Below are positions 50,400 to 61,613 of a DNA stretch of 64,000 nt, piece after piece; within the stretch, counting starts at the first letter, position 1, and the number at the start of each line of letters is the position of its first letter. Where the stretch lies: the NCBI RefSeq assembly GCF_964204865.1, contig NC_135260.1, forward strand, positions 5,642,001 to 5,706,000. The letters are read 5' to 3'. Source of the stretch: Styela clava (taxonomy: Eukaryota > Chordata > Ascidiacea > Stolidobranchia > Styelidae). Under the pieces are notes generated by a model. The model was given only the letters and a program-made list of their open reading frames with translations. It was not told where the DNA came from and did no database searches. The translations under genes were made by a program, and so were the position numbers.

Positions 50400-51700
50400 T
50401 ATTACAGATTTTAGTATCCTTGATTAGTATCCTTGAAAGAGAACGAAAGCTCAGCTGATATAAACCTAGAATACAAGTAATAGATTTCAGTAAAAAAGGT
50501 TGAGGTGAATTCTTGAAAATTGACGTTACTCGTGTAATATAGTGTACAGTGTATTATGTATATTATCCCGCCTTGGTAAATATTTCTAATAGTCTAACAG
50601 ATTTATTAAAGATTTTGGATCCTTGAGAGAGACCTAAAGATTAGCAGATATAAACTTAAAAAGTGAGAGCTTAAAATAAAATGTTTTTGTAAGGAAGGTA
50701 AAAGTAAATTCTTGACAGTGACGTTACTTGTGTTTTAGGTGGGGAATCCCGCCTTGGTTAAATAATTCCATCGGTTTAACAGATATATCGAAGATCTAAG
50801 ATTCTTAAAAGGGATCTAAAGATCAGCAGAAATAAACTTGGAATCTTAGAGCTCAAAATAAAAGATTTCAGTAAAGAAGGTTAAGGTAAATTCTTGACAG
50901 TGACTTAACTAATTTGTTTTAAAGTGTGACCCTGCCTTGATTCAATATCTCAGTCGATAAATTTAAGGTTTTTCGACAGTTAATAAATTAAAAGTTTCAG
51001 ATCCTTAAAAGGCAGATTGAGCGCAGTAGATATAAAGTTATAATGTAATGTTCCAAATTATAATATCCTAGCAAAGAAAGCTGAAGGTTTCTTGACAGTG
51101 GCATTACTCACTTGCATTATACACAACCACCTTTTATGTCAGTGAGATATCATATTGAACATATGTTATATTGTTATATTACAGATTTTGGTATCTTTGA
51201 AAGAGACCTAAAGATCAGCAGATATGAACTTAGAATGCAAGATCTCAAAATAAAAGATTTCAGTAAAGAAGGTTAATAAGGTAAATGCTTGACAGTGACG
51301 TTACAAGTGTATTAGCATGGGGATCCCGCCTTGGTTAAATATTACTAACAATCTAACAAATATATTGAATATTTTAGATTCTTGAAAGAAACCTAAAGTT
51401 CAGTAGAAACAAACTTAGAATCTTAAAGCTCAAAATAGAAGACTCGTAAAGAAGATAAGGGGTAGATTCTTGACTTTACTCACTTGCATTGAACTGTGAC
51501 CATGTCTTGGTTCATTATCTCTGACAGTTGATAAAATGAAGATTTTTGGTTATTTGAAAGTTAGCTCAAGCTCAGTAGAAATATATTTAGAATGTAACAT
51601 CTTGAAATAAAATATTTTTGTAAAGAAGACTGAGGTAAATTCTTGGAAGTGACATTACTCATCTGCATTACAGTCTGGACTCCATCTTAGATTTAAAATC
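50400..51700 (+). repeat. Seven-copy tandem array of ~190-bp repeats upstream of G9
   Basis: Diverged head-to-tail copies begin near 50402, 50608, 50789, 50987, 51179, 51357 and 51533. Each has a CTTGAAAGAGACC-like start, a CAGATATAAACTTAGAAT-like middle, then TTCTTGACAGTGACGTTACT and CCCGCCTTGGTT near the end. TGACGTTAC, which resembles a CREB/ATF half-site, is exact in three copies. The last copy ends immediately before the unique first exon of G9. Confidence 0.8.
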
Positions 51701-51730
51701 TCTACCTAGGAGACTTCAGAGAAAATAGAT

Positions 51731-53801
51731 ATGGATTCAAAAATAAAAATGATGACCTGCCAAAGCAGCATATGGATTCTCCTTGGTAAGAACATTTTCC
51801 ATATAGAATACTAATAGGATTTATTCATATTTATTCTGGAAGGGAGCAAATCATCTTGTCATGTGACAAATTATGGCCTCTCTGCCAGTTCCATGTTGGA
51901 TATGGGAAGAGTTAACTAGTTTATCTCCCACAATTATTCAGTACCAAAAGCAGCACATATTACCGAAATTCTAGATATAGTGCTCAAAAGTGGGCTTAAC
52001 CTGTTCTGGTAGGACAACAAATATCTTGTACCAGTCCATGAAAAACAATTGATTGAAGGTGAACGGTACAGATGCTATGAACACACAACTGCACCGATAT
52101 AGTAAAACTAGCAGTCAAAATGAAGAAATCCGAAATGATCTTTATATATTAATTGTGAATATTGAAAATATTACACCAATCTACAGTAAGCATAAATTAT
52201 ACAGAATGAGAAATGAATACCTTGTATATTTTTTTCAGCTATTATGATCAATGTGAATGAAGCATATCAATGCCCTAGTTGTCCCAAAATAACACTTGGA
52301 ACAGAGAACAAGAATATCACATATGGACCAAGTAATGAGCGGGACTGCCAATGTGATTGGACAATACCAACAAGTATGGCCACAGATCACGAAACTGCAG
52401 TTGTTCTGTTGTTACAAAATGTTTCATTGCCAATGACGGCTGGTAGTGGAAGTAGAGACTGCTCAGGAGAAATCAGATTTCCAGGTGAGTATTCAATACT
52501 CTTACGCAGGTAAAACTAGTTGTTGATGAAAATAAACTTTGTGCAGGTGCTAGTGGACACAGATGTGATTTTGCAAACAACCAGTGTATTGTTTTTACAA
52601 CTGAATCAACCATTTGTAACATGAACATAATCAGAGAGAAAATTCCAGTTGCAAATCACACCTGTGATTCAATCATTCCATGGAATAATGCTGGAGGAAG
52701 TCCATATAATGTACAATACTATTCCAGAGGCTATGTTGGTTACACAAAATACTTCACAATACAATATCTTGTGGTAGATTGTAGATCTTCAGCAACAACT
52801 TTTAAACCAAGTAAGTCATAAACAGCAAAAACATTCAGTTTAACAGTAAAACATCCAACACTAAAAATGAATCTTTTTTTTCTCAAAATACAGCAACAGC
52901 AAATGGATGGGAAACAACAACAAAGAATCCAATAGAAATTTCGACAACAGAAAAAACTGAACGGACTACAAAAAACAAAAGTAATAAAAGTTTATTTGTC
53001 GAAACAATAGCAATCATCCAATACACAATCATAGTCAAAATTATTATAAATTTTAGTTACCGAAGCTGAGCAGCGAACAACACAATCTGATTCCGGCATA
53101 ACTAATTCTCATTCCATATGTGATTTGGACAAAAACATCACCATCACCACGGGAATCAATGGAAGTTCTGATTCACTGATGATCGCAATTCCAGTTTCAG
53201 GAATAGTTGGTTTTATCTTTGGAGCTTTGTCAATGTCTTTCATACAAAGGTAAGAAGTAAAATAACAGTAGCAATATTTTCCCCTCGTTACTTTCAATTT
53301 GTATATTGCTTTTGAATATTGTTTTGAGAAATAGGCATAAGTCATTCCGGGTTTTGTTCGAATATGATTAAACAATATGCTATTAAATATTTTTAACCCA
53401 GGTATTGCAACAAGAACAAGAAGAAATTGAAGAACAAAGATTCAATGGAAATGGGAAGCATTCAACATCCAGAGCCAACTGTCCATAAACGAACAACATA
53501 TGAAAACTACACACCAACATCAGATGAAAGTGGATATGAAGTTCCGAATCAAGTTGATAATAAGAATGAACAAAGTGGATATGAAGTTCCGAATCAAGTT
53601 GATAACAAGAATGAACAAAGTGGATATGAAGTTCCGAATCAAGTTGATAACAAGAAGGAACAAAGTGGATATGAAGTTCTGAATCAAGTTGATAATAAGA
53701 ATGAACAAAGTGGATATGAAGTTCCGATTCAAGTTGATAACAAGAATGAACAACAATACAAAGTTATGACAACTGGAAAAGAATATGAATATGAGAATTA
53801 A
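51731..53801 (+). CDS. G9: CUB-like receptor with alternative first exon and five tail repeats
   Basis: Exons 51731-51785, 52239-52484, 52547-52810, 52894-52980, 53057-53249 and 53402-53801 join to 1,245 nt (414 aa), the longest member. Exon 1 is again 55 nt and phase 1 but unrelated in sequence: MDSKIKMMTCQSSIWILL, continuing into AIMINVNEAYQC. The ectodomain keeps the family cysteines (CPSCPKI, DCQCDW, DCSGE, then RCDF and NQC in exon 3). The stalk is type II (TANGWETTTKNPIE; EAEQRTTQSDSG) with helix SLMIAIPVSGIVGFIFGALS. The tail has TYENY, five repeats with YEVP, YEVP, YEVP, YEVL and YEVP, then QYKVM and YEYEN. The usual promoter block is absent and a tandem repeat array lies just upstream, so it is probably regulated differently from its neighbours. 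Confidence 0.78.
53529..53753 (+). repeat. Five 45-nt tail repeats in G9
   Basis: Five in-frame copies of the 15-residue module, mostly SGYEVPNQVDNKNEQ. The fourth reads SGYEVL. Confidence 0.95.
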
Positions 53802-55475
53802 CAGCTCGGACAGATCCTTTTCCCAGTCACAAAACTTTGCCACAGAAATTTTGAAACATAAATTTTGGCAAAAATTTGAACTAAACTTTAATCAGCCCTA
53901 CTGAATCATTTAGAAGTTATTTACATCTGTAAAATATTCATTTACAAAATTTTACATATATTATACCAATTTACAGTTATCTGTAATTACTACTTTGAAA
54001 GAACTTTACATGCCCTGTTTTAACTGGGTGAAACTTTAGCTAAGCAGCTACTCAGCATATCATACCATGTGCATGAGTAGATTATCAATAGACCAATCGA
54101 GATCTCTTGCATGAGATGTCGAGACGACTATGCTTCTGAGGCATTAACAGTCTACTCACAATAAAAACTTAAATGTGAAATTACGAACAAACAAGCAAGA
54201 ACCACTGAATAACTAATTAATTAAGTAATTTCAAGTAATTACTGCTAAGTAGAAGTATATTTAAAACCCTTTCTTATTAAGGACCATTTGATAACCCACA
54301 AATGTCAGTATTTTTACAAGTTTCTTGATATCAATAAATTTGAAACTGATTTTAAATTCTAAGAATGACTTGCCTGATTTCTGATTTCTGTTTTGTTTCC
54401 TTTTTCAGTTTTCTCTTCTAACAATTATGTTGTCACACAGATTGTGTAAAATGAATGAAATAAATTATACATATGTCTGATATAGTTTGGAAGTTTTTAT
54501 AAGCAAAAGTCTGGTTAGTAAAGAAGATTTGTTCAATGAAAAAGGCAAGTTATATTCCAAGAAATCTTTCACTCTTATGAAGACTTAACCAAAATAGTAG
54601 AAAAGAAAAGTAAATCACAATAAGGATTGTTTTTCTTCATTTAAGAAGTAAGAAGAGTTATCAGTGGTTGTAATCACAAATCATAATAAAACAATAAAAC
54701 TCTAACTCTGATCAAAGCCTCATCTACTGAAATATATGACTGCTGAAATAAATAAAAAATATAATTTGCCAGTTTCCAACTTTACCAACTCCTTATCGTC
54801 AGTTGAAGGCAAATAAAAATAAATTTGATCTCAAAAGCTAAATAATCTACCTTTTATGGTAACTCAAGATATAGCCCCAACTTAAAATAAAGAAACACAT
54901 GAATTCATTGCCTAATCAAGCTACATTACTATAATTTAAACTAATAAACTGATAAGCACAAAATAATTGTCAGTATTACTAAAAAAACACTTCATCTTGC
55001 AATGTACGAATATCTGAAGATGTCGTACTTCCTGATTGTCGGTTGACATTCTGACACTTTCTCCACCTATGAGTGATAATTAAATTTCCTATAGACTCGA
55101 AATAAATATCTATAATCAGCAGTATTTGATGAAACAATCATCAGTAAGCATTACTAATAATTTTAGTTTCTATCATTAGACATAGAGGGAAACTCATTTG
55201 AATTATTTTTCCATGATTGATACGTTTGGACATCATTATTAGATTGAAATAAAAAATAAATTACAAGATGTTCCAATAACACTAAAATTGCAATTTCAAG
55301 TTTTGTTTGACTAGAAATCATCCATCAGATCAAACAGTTTCCAGCAATGTGGCTAACAAAGAAATCTCACTTAAACTTTACAGTAGGTTTGACATCACAA
55401 ATGTTTTTTTCCAAAACGGCCCAAAAGAGTATTTTCTCATTTCAGAACAGCACTCAGTCTTATAGTTGAGTAATC
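53802..55475. other. Spacer between G9 and G10
   Basis: Duplicated intergenic sequence like that of the other units; no gene is supported. Confidence 0.55.
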
Positions 55476-55656
55476 AGTACTGGCATAGTATATGTACCAG
55501 CTTAGGGTTAGGCCATAATTTTATTCCAATTTCCCTTATTTTATATCTATTACAAGTTCGGAGACTATCTGGTTTCAGTGCCTTTATACAACTTGATGTA
55601 AAGTAGGCGAACAAAATTAGTTACCTCCATATTGGTACATATACTTCTGGAGCGCC
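55476..55656 (+). mobile_element. GGTACTCC-type MITE upstream of G10
   Basis: Flanked by GAGTAATC on both sides. About 25 bases of the middle are missing relative to other copies. Confidence 0.7.
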
Positions 55657-55971
55657 GAGTAATCTATAGATATATCAATAAGTAAGTATATTAGCAATTC
55701 CAAATAATATTCATCAACCACTAGCAACTGACCTGTTTAATGACTGTTCGACCTATGAATCAAATGTTTTAAAATGTAACAAGGAAAATCTTACACTCCT
55801 ATACAAATGACAAACAATAATGCATGGCACAAGTATATCGCCTTTATGTGGTAATGATATTTCCCACGTCATTAATCATAATATTAATATAAGTCAGTAA
55901 TCATTACGTAGTAGCAACATAAGGAGGTGTTTAACAGTCACTGATTCACATTAACAAGGAGAGATTCTGAA

Positions 55972-55978
55972 TATAAAT
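55972..55978 (+). promoter_or_regulatory. Candidate TATA box of G10
   Basis: TATAAAT about 150 bases before the G10 start codon, in the conserved promoter block. Confidence 0.45.
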
Positions 55979-56124
55979 CAGAAGCTTGTTACATGGTTGA
56001 GACAGGTCATGTATTTTGTCAGTTAGACTTTGTCTTTATCTATGTTAGTACTGTGTAATGAATGGAGTGATTGAAGAAACAAAGCAAAGAGAAGTTTAAA
56101 GGAGTTACTGAAGATAAACTCAAC

Positions 56125-58537
56125 ATGTGGAGACATTCAAATCTCTTCAATTGCAAATGGTTGTTTATGCAGATAATTGGTGAGATCTTACTTGCATAAA
56201 AGTTACACATAAACAAATAAGTTCCAAATCAACAAATAAATGTAATTTGTTAACCAAAAACATAATACCCAATGAATTCTCATCCAAATTTAACCATGAA
56301 ACAATAATTTAATTATAATATTAGATTTACATTATTATTAGACTGCACAATTATTTAAAAACAAGAATAATAGAGTTTTATACATTATAACGTTTAAACC
56401 CTGTAACAAGATAGAGGAAATATCAATTGTATAAGTATAAGCACGCTTTTAGCTTTATGACCCGCAAAAACATTTGCAGAATTTTTGAATGTGATTGAAA
56501 AACTTATTTCTTTATAGTGCTTAGCATCAGTCGGAATGAAGCGGCACCCTGCACTGATTGCTCCAATGAAATACTTGGAACAGAGAGCAAGAATATCACA
56601 TATGGACCAAGTAATGAACACAATTGCAACTGTGATTGGACAATACCAGAAGCTATGGACACAGATCATGAAACAGATCATGTTGTTGTTCTGTTGTTAA
56701 AAAATTTTTCATTACCGAGGACAACTGGTAGTGGAAGTACACGCTGCTCTGGAGAAATCAGATTCCCGAGTAAGTGTTCAATACAATACAAGTGTTCAGT
56801 AAAGTAATTAAAAACACATGATGCTTCACTTGTTAGAGCAATATAATTGTTCTACAAGTATCAAATGGTCTGGGATAATTGTAATTAACTCAACAATACT
56901 AATGTAATTTATGCAGGCACTGATGGATACAAATGTGAATTTGCAAGCAACTACTGTCTTGTATTCGAAACTACATCAACCACTTGCAACATCAACAAAA
57001 TCAGAGAGAAAATTCCAGTTGCAAATCACACCTGTGATTCAATCATCCCATGGAATAGAGTTGGAGGAAGCCCATACAAGATACAATACTATGCAGGAAA
57101 CTTTGCTGGTTACTCAAAATACTTTACAATACAATATCTTGTGGTAGATTGCAGACCAACAACCACACCTGCAATCAGTGAGTAATTTCATTTTTTATCT
57201 AATGCTTAATCATGTCTTATGCTCAAGTAATCACAGATATACCAATCTATAAAGAACCATATTTATAACACCCTGTTGAGGTGGTTAGATGGGGGGAACC
57301 TGAGATGTGTAACGTACAACAGGAGTGGGCAAGGTTTTTGGACTAGAGGCCAGAAATTTTGCCCAACTTGAATGACGGGCCATGTTAGTATAACGCGAAA
57401 AGTTACATTTTATGAACGATACTTAGTGTTACAAAAGCAAAAGTGGAAAACAATAAGCCTTATGCCAAAACTAAATTAATCGCAATCTAAACAAATTCTT
57501 TGAACTATTTTTTAGCTAAAATATCAAAAATTTAAAAATTTAGTTTCAGTTTGGTTATGGCAGCATCAGGTGGAACAAATTAAATTACCAAACGATCCAG
57601 ATTTGGCCCGCGGGCTGTAGTTTGCCCATGTCAGTCCTACAATGTCAACACAGTTCAAGTGTAACACTTTAACCACTAGGGCCAGGCGACCATGCCCAAA
57701 TTGCTCTTGTTGAACGAAATAACTCAATTTCAGGATGTAAGAATCAAACTTTTATTACAAAATTTTAGCAACGGTAACTGAGCAAGCAACAACAATAGCA
57801 ACTCATCAAAAAGATACATCATCTTATAAAACATACTTCAACTCAACCAGTGAATCAACCAGAACATCTGGCAACGTTCAATGTTCAACTGAAAATAGTG
57901 AATGCTGCAGCTGCCAAACGGCACTGATCATTGCTATCGCAGTATCAGGAATTGTGAGTTTGATCGTTGGAGCTTTGTTGATGTTCATAATACTAAGGTA
58001 AGCGTAGATAGGAAGCATAGATAAATGTCGATGGAAATGCATGAATTTACAAGTCCACCAAGAACTGCGCAATCCATCATGTATAAAAATATTTGACAAT
58101 AACAAAACATTTGGTATGAAAATGTTGCAATTTGCAAACTTATAGGTTTCATGATATACTTTTTGATAGATTTTTTGAGTCAACAACTACAGTTTCGGAT
58201 CCAGTTCCATCTAAAATTCCAAACTATCATTTCGTCGTAGATCCAGTGAGATGAAGAAGCAGATATTAAACCAAATACATGCATCTATCAACTAACTTAT
58301 ATTTTATCAAACACCAGGTATTGCAACAACAACAACAAGAAACCGAAGAACAAAGATTCAATGGAAATGGGAAGCATTCAACATCAGCAGCCAACTGTCC
58401 ATGAACGAACAACATATGAAAACTACACACCAACATCAGAGGAAAGTGGATATGCAATTCCGGATCAAGTTGATAAAAAGAATGAACAACAATATGAGGT
58501 TATAACAACTGGAAAAGAATATCAATATGACAATTAA
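56125..58537 (+). CDS. G10: CUB-like receptor with one tail repeat (type I stalk)
   Basis: Exons 56125-56179, 56518-56769, 56917-57177, 57769-57997 and 58318-58537 join to 1,017 nt (338 aa). The signal peptide is MWRHSNLFNCKWLFMQIIV. Exon 2 is two codons longer than usual: a short duplication gives MDTDHETDHVVVLLLKNFSLP where relatives read MDTDHETAVVLLLQNVSLP. The ten cysteines remain. The stalk is TTVTEQATTIATHQKD with helix ALIIAIAVSGIVSLIVGALL. The tail has TYENY, one altered repeat SGYAIPDQVDKKNEQ in which YEVP has become YAIP, then QYEVI and YQYDN. The exon 2-intron-exon 3 segment is nearly identical to that of truncated G6. Confidence 0.78.
57321..57635 (+). mobile_element. hAT-like MITE in intron 3 of G10
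   Basis: Same insertion as in G1, G2, G4 and G11, flanked by CGTACAAC and CCTACAAT. Confidence 0.6.
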
Positions 58538-59994
58538 CAGCTCGGACAGATTCTTTTCCCAGTCACAAAACCATGCCACAGAAATTTCGGCAAAAAATGA
58601 ACTGGACTTTTTTCAGCTCTACTGAACAATTTAGCAGTTGTTTGCATCTGTAATATATTCATCAGCATTATTCTAACATGTATTATTTCAATTTACAATT
58701 ATACAATTATTCTCTGACATATATTATATTAATTTACAATCAACTATAATTAATATTTTCGAATAACTTTTCCATGCAATGCCTTATCTGGAAAAATTTC
58801 TAGTCTTAGCAGCCACTCAGCATATTCTACTAATATAGCTAATCTGTGAGTGAGTGTGCATGAGTAGATAACCAATGGACTAATCAAGATCTTTTACATG
58901 AGATGTCAAGATGACAATGCTAATGAGACAAACTCAAGAGAGAAATTACAAATAAACACTGAAGAACCACTGAATAATTAATCTGTAACATTTACTTCAA
59001 GGAACAACTGCTGAGTAGAAATGTCAATTTACAATCATTTCTCATCTAGGACCATCTGATTACTGACAAAAGTCAGTATTTTTACAAGTTTCTTAATAGC
59101 ATTAATTTGAAAATACCTCTATATTCTGAGAAAACTTGCTTGATTCCGATTTCTTTTTTTGTTTCTTTTTGATTTTATAAACTTCGACATCTAAAGTCTA
59201 TGTTGTCCCAAAGATTCTGCAAAATGAATAAAATAAATTATACAGTTCTCAAATAAACTATTCACAAAAGTCTTCTTCTGGATTGTAAGTTCGATTTATT
59301 CAATGTAAGAAGCAGGTCATATTATAAACAATTTTCGCTCCAATTAGGGCTGTAGACAAGCACTCATTGAATTATGAAAATACAACCTAATTACATATCT
59401 TTGTAGTTAGAATACTATAATAACTTGTTACCCAAACTCATGTTACAAACTATATCTCTCTAGCAAAAGCAATATAAAACAGCCAGTGAGATATATGAGA
59501 CCGCTGATATCATAAACAGCATAATCCTTGCAGTTCAGCAAGCTCTAAACAATACGTAACCAAAAAGAATAAGTTTAGGAATGAATTGTTAATAGGAATA
59601 TAATGAGAATTGGAAGCCATGATGCCCAAACTAATCTAACAGGTAGAAACGTGTCCATACAATATTGTATACCCCCTTTTTAAAAAAATCAATATAGATT
59701 GGGGAGCAGGGCAATGTGTTCACTCATGTCCGAATTATGCTAGAGGAGAAAGGAGCAAAATTTATAGATACCAATTTTTTCGATTACAAGGGAAATAAAT
59801 ATGACTCATTAGTGAGATAATCTACCATTTGTGGTGACTGTGGATATGGCCCACCCAAAACACACCCACTTTTAAAAAACTATTAAATCCTTATAGGCAG
59901 ATTGGAAGATTAAGCATGAGAATCCCAACAAATTAAAATAGGGAATACCATAGGTATTTACACAATAATTGATTGAATGGTTCACTGGGTAGAA

Positions 59995-60612
59995 CAGTGG
60001 TTCCAAACCCTTTTTCTAAATTACCCATTTCCATTTTGAAGAGGGTTTTCATTTTCCACATACTAAGGAATCCCATAAAATTTGGTAAAACTTTGTTTAA
60101 TTGTGTGTGGAAATCGAGAACCCTAGTCTGTTTGAGGCATTTGTATTAAAGCTTTTGTAAAAGCTTGTGGTTAAAGGGAAAAGTAGCAACATGTTTACAA
60201 GAAGTTTCTTCAAAATCTTAAGTAATTGTTGGGGTACTCCTGCATTATATGTACCAACTACCAGGTTAGGGTTAGACCATAATTTTATTCCAATTTTCCT
60301 TATTTTAGTTCTATTACGAGTACGGTGAACTTTTTATGTTAGCCAAGTGAATATATAACTCCTGCCCACAGGGGTCCGTCTCTTTATACAACTTGATGTT
60401 GAGTAGGCGAACGAAATTAGTTACCGCCATATTGGTACACACTACACATACAAAGCCCTTGTTGCCACCATGGCCATCTTTCTTTGCTCAGTGTTATGAT
60501 TTTCATTGTCTAATAATATCAATTGAGTTTACTAAACAATTACGTTTATTCCCCACAAGAAACTCCTTAATTTCTCACAAGTGAGGAATTATCCACCGGT
60601 TGGGAACCACTG
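59995..60612. mobile_element. hAT element with a nested MITE
   Basis: Ends are CAGTGGTTCCAAACCC on the left and, on the opposite strand, CAGTGGTTCCCAACCGG. Flanks GGGTAGAA and GTGTTGAA agree at six of eight bases. A GGTACTCC-type MITE remnant (about 60233-60452) lies inside. Confidence 0.7.
60233..60452 (+). mobile_element. GGTACTCC-type MITE remnant nested in hAT
   Basis: Left terminus and body are recognisable. The right terminus has decayed after TTGGTACACA. Confidence 0.6.
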
Positions 60613-61466
60613 GTGTTGAAGTTTAACTGCCATATAGAAAACATAAAGAACCACCTCAAGTTATTCCATGCTCTATGATTTGAGCCCAGATTATCAGAAA
60701 ATTGATATTTTAAATCCATTGTTTAAGTACCGGTACATTTTAAATTAATGTAAACGCATTATTCATAAATAATTGTTAATATCAATAAAAAGAAATATGT
60801 CTTGCAATGTAAGAATATCTGAAGATATACTTCCTGATAGTCAGTTGACATTTTGACACTTTATTCACCTATAAGTCACAATTCAACTCCCTATAAACCA
60901 GAAACAATAAAATGAAACAAATATCATAAAAATTTCATGAATAGATTTACTCCTTTAGGAAGGTTTCCAGTAAATTAATCATTTGACAGTTTTTTTACCT
61001 ACGAGTAGTAATTCAACATTTTGTATATCATCATCGGCCGTGGTATACATGGTATACTGAAAGATTACTATAGTCAGCACTAGATAAGAGGTTAATACTC
61101 AGCATCAGTAGAGTTCTGAGCTGCCAGGAATTGCAAGAAAGTATGCAAGGTTCAAGACTCATCATAATGATAAACCATCAACCAATAGTAACCAAACTGT
61201 GTCAAAATTAGTAAGAACTAGTTGGTCTATGACTCAAAAGTCAGATTTATAGCAAAGAAATTGCTATGCTCCTATACGAATGAAAAACATTACAAAATGC
61301 CAAGATAATACATGACACAAGCAGATTATCACAATGTTGTAATAATATTTCGCCCACATTCTCAATTATAATAATAAATATAAGTCAGTAATCATCATTA
61401 CGTAGTAGCAACCAACGAGAGGTGTTTCACAGTCACTGATTCACATTAACAAGGAGAGATTCTGAA

Positions 61467-61473
61467 TATAAAT
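61467..61473 (+). promoter_or_regulatory. Candidate TATA box of G11
   Basis: TATAAAT about 147 bases before the G11 start codon. Confidence 0.45.
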
Positions 61474-61613
61474 CAGATGGTTGTTACATGAAGTGTTGAG
61501 ACAGGTCTTGTATTTTGTCAGTTGGATTTTGTCTTTATCTATGTTAGTACTGAGTAATGATTTAAGTGATTGATAAAACAAAGTTTAAAGAAGCTTCTGA
61601 AGATAAACTCAAC

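Larger units (their letters stand above)
58538..61613. other. Spacer between G10 and G11
   Basis: Duplicated spacer sequence, then a hAT element near 60 kb. From 60733 on it matches the spacer that was joined to broken G6. No gene is supported. Confidence 0.55.

Noticed and set aside
53529..53753. Regular short repeats that might suggest a CRISPR array.
   Set aside because: Repeats are contiguous with no unique spacers and encode a protein module in a eukaryotic gene.
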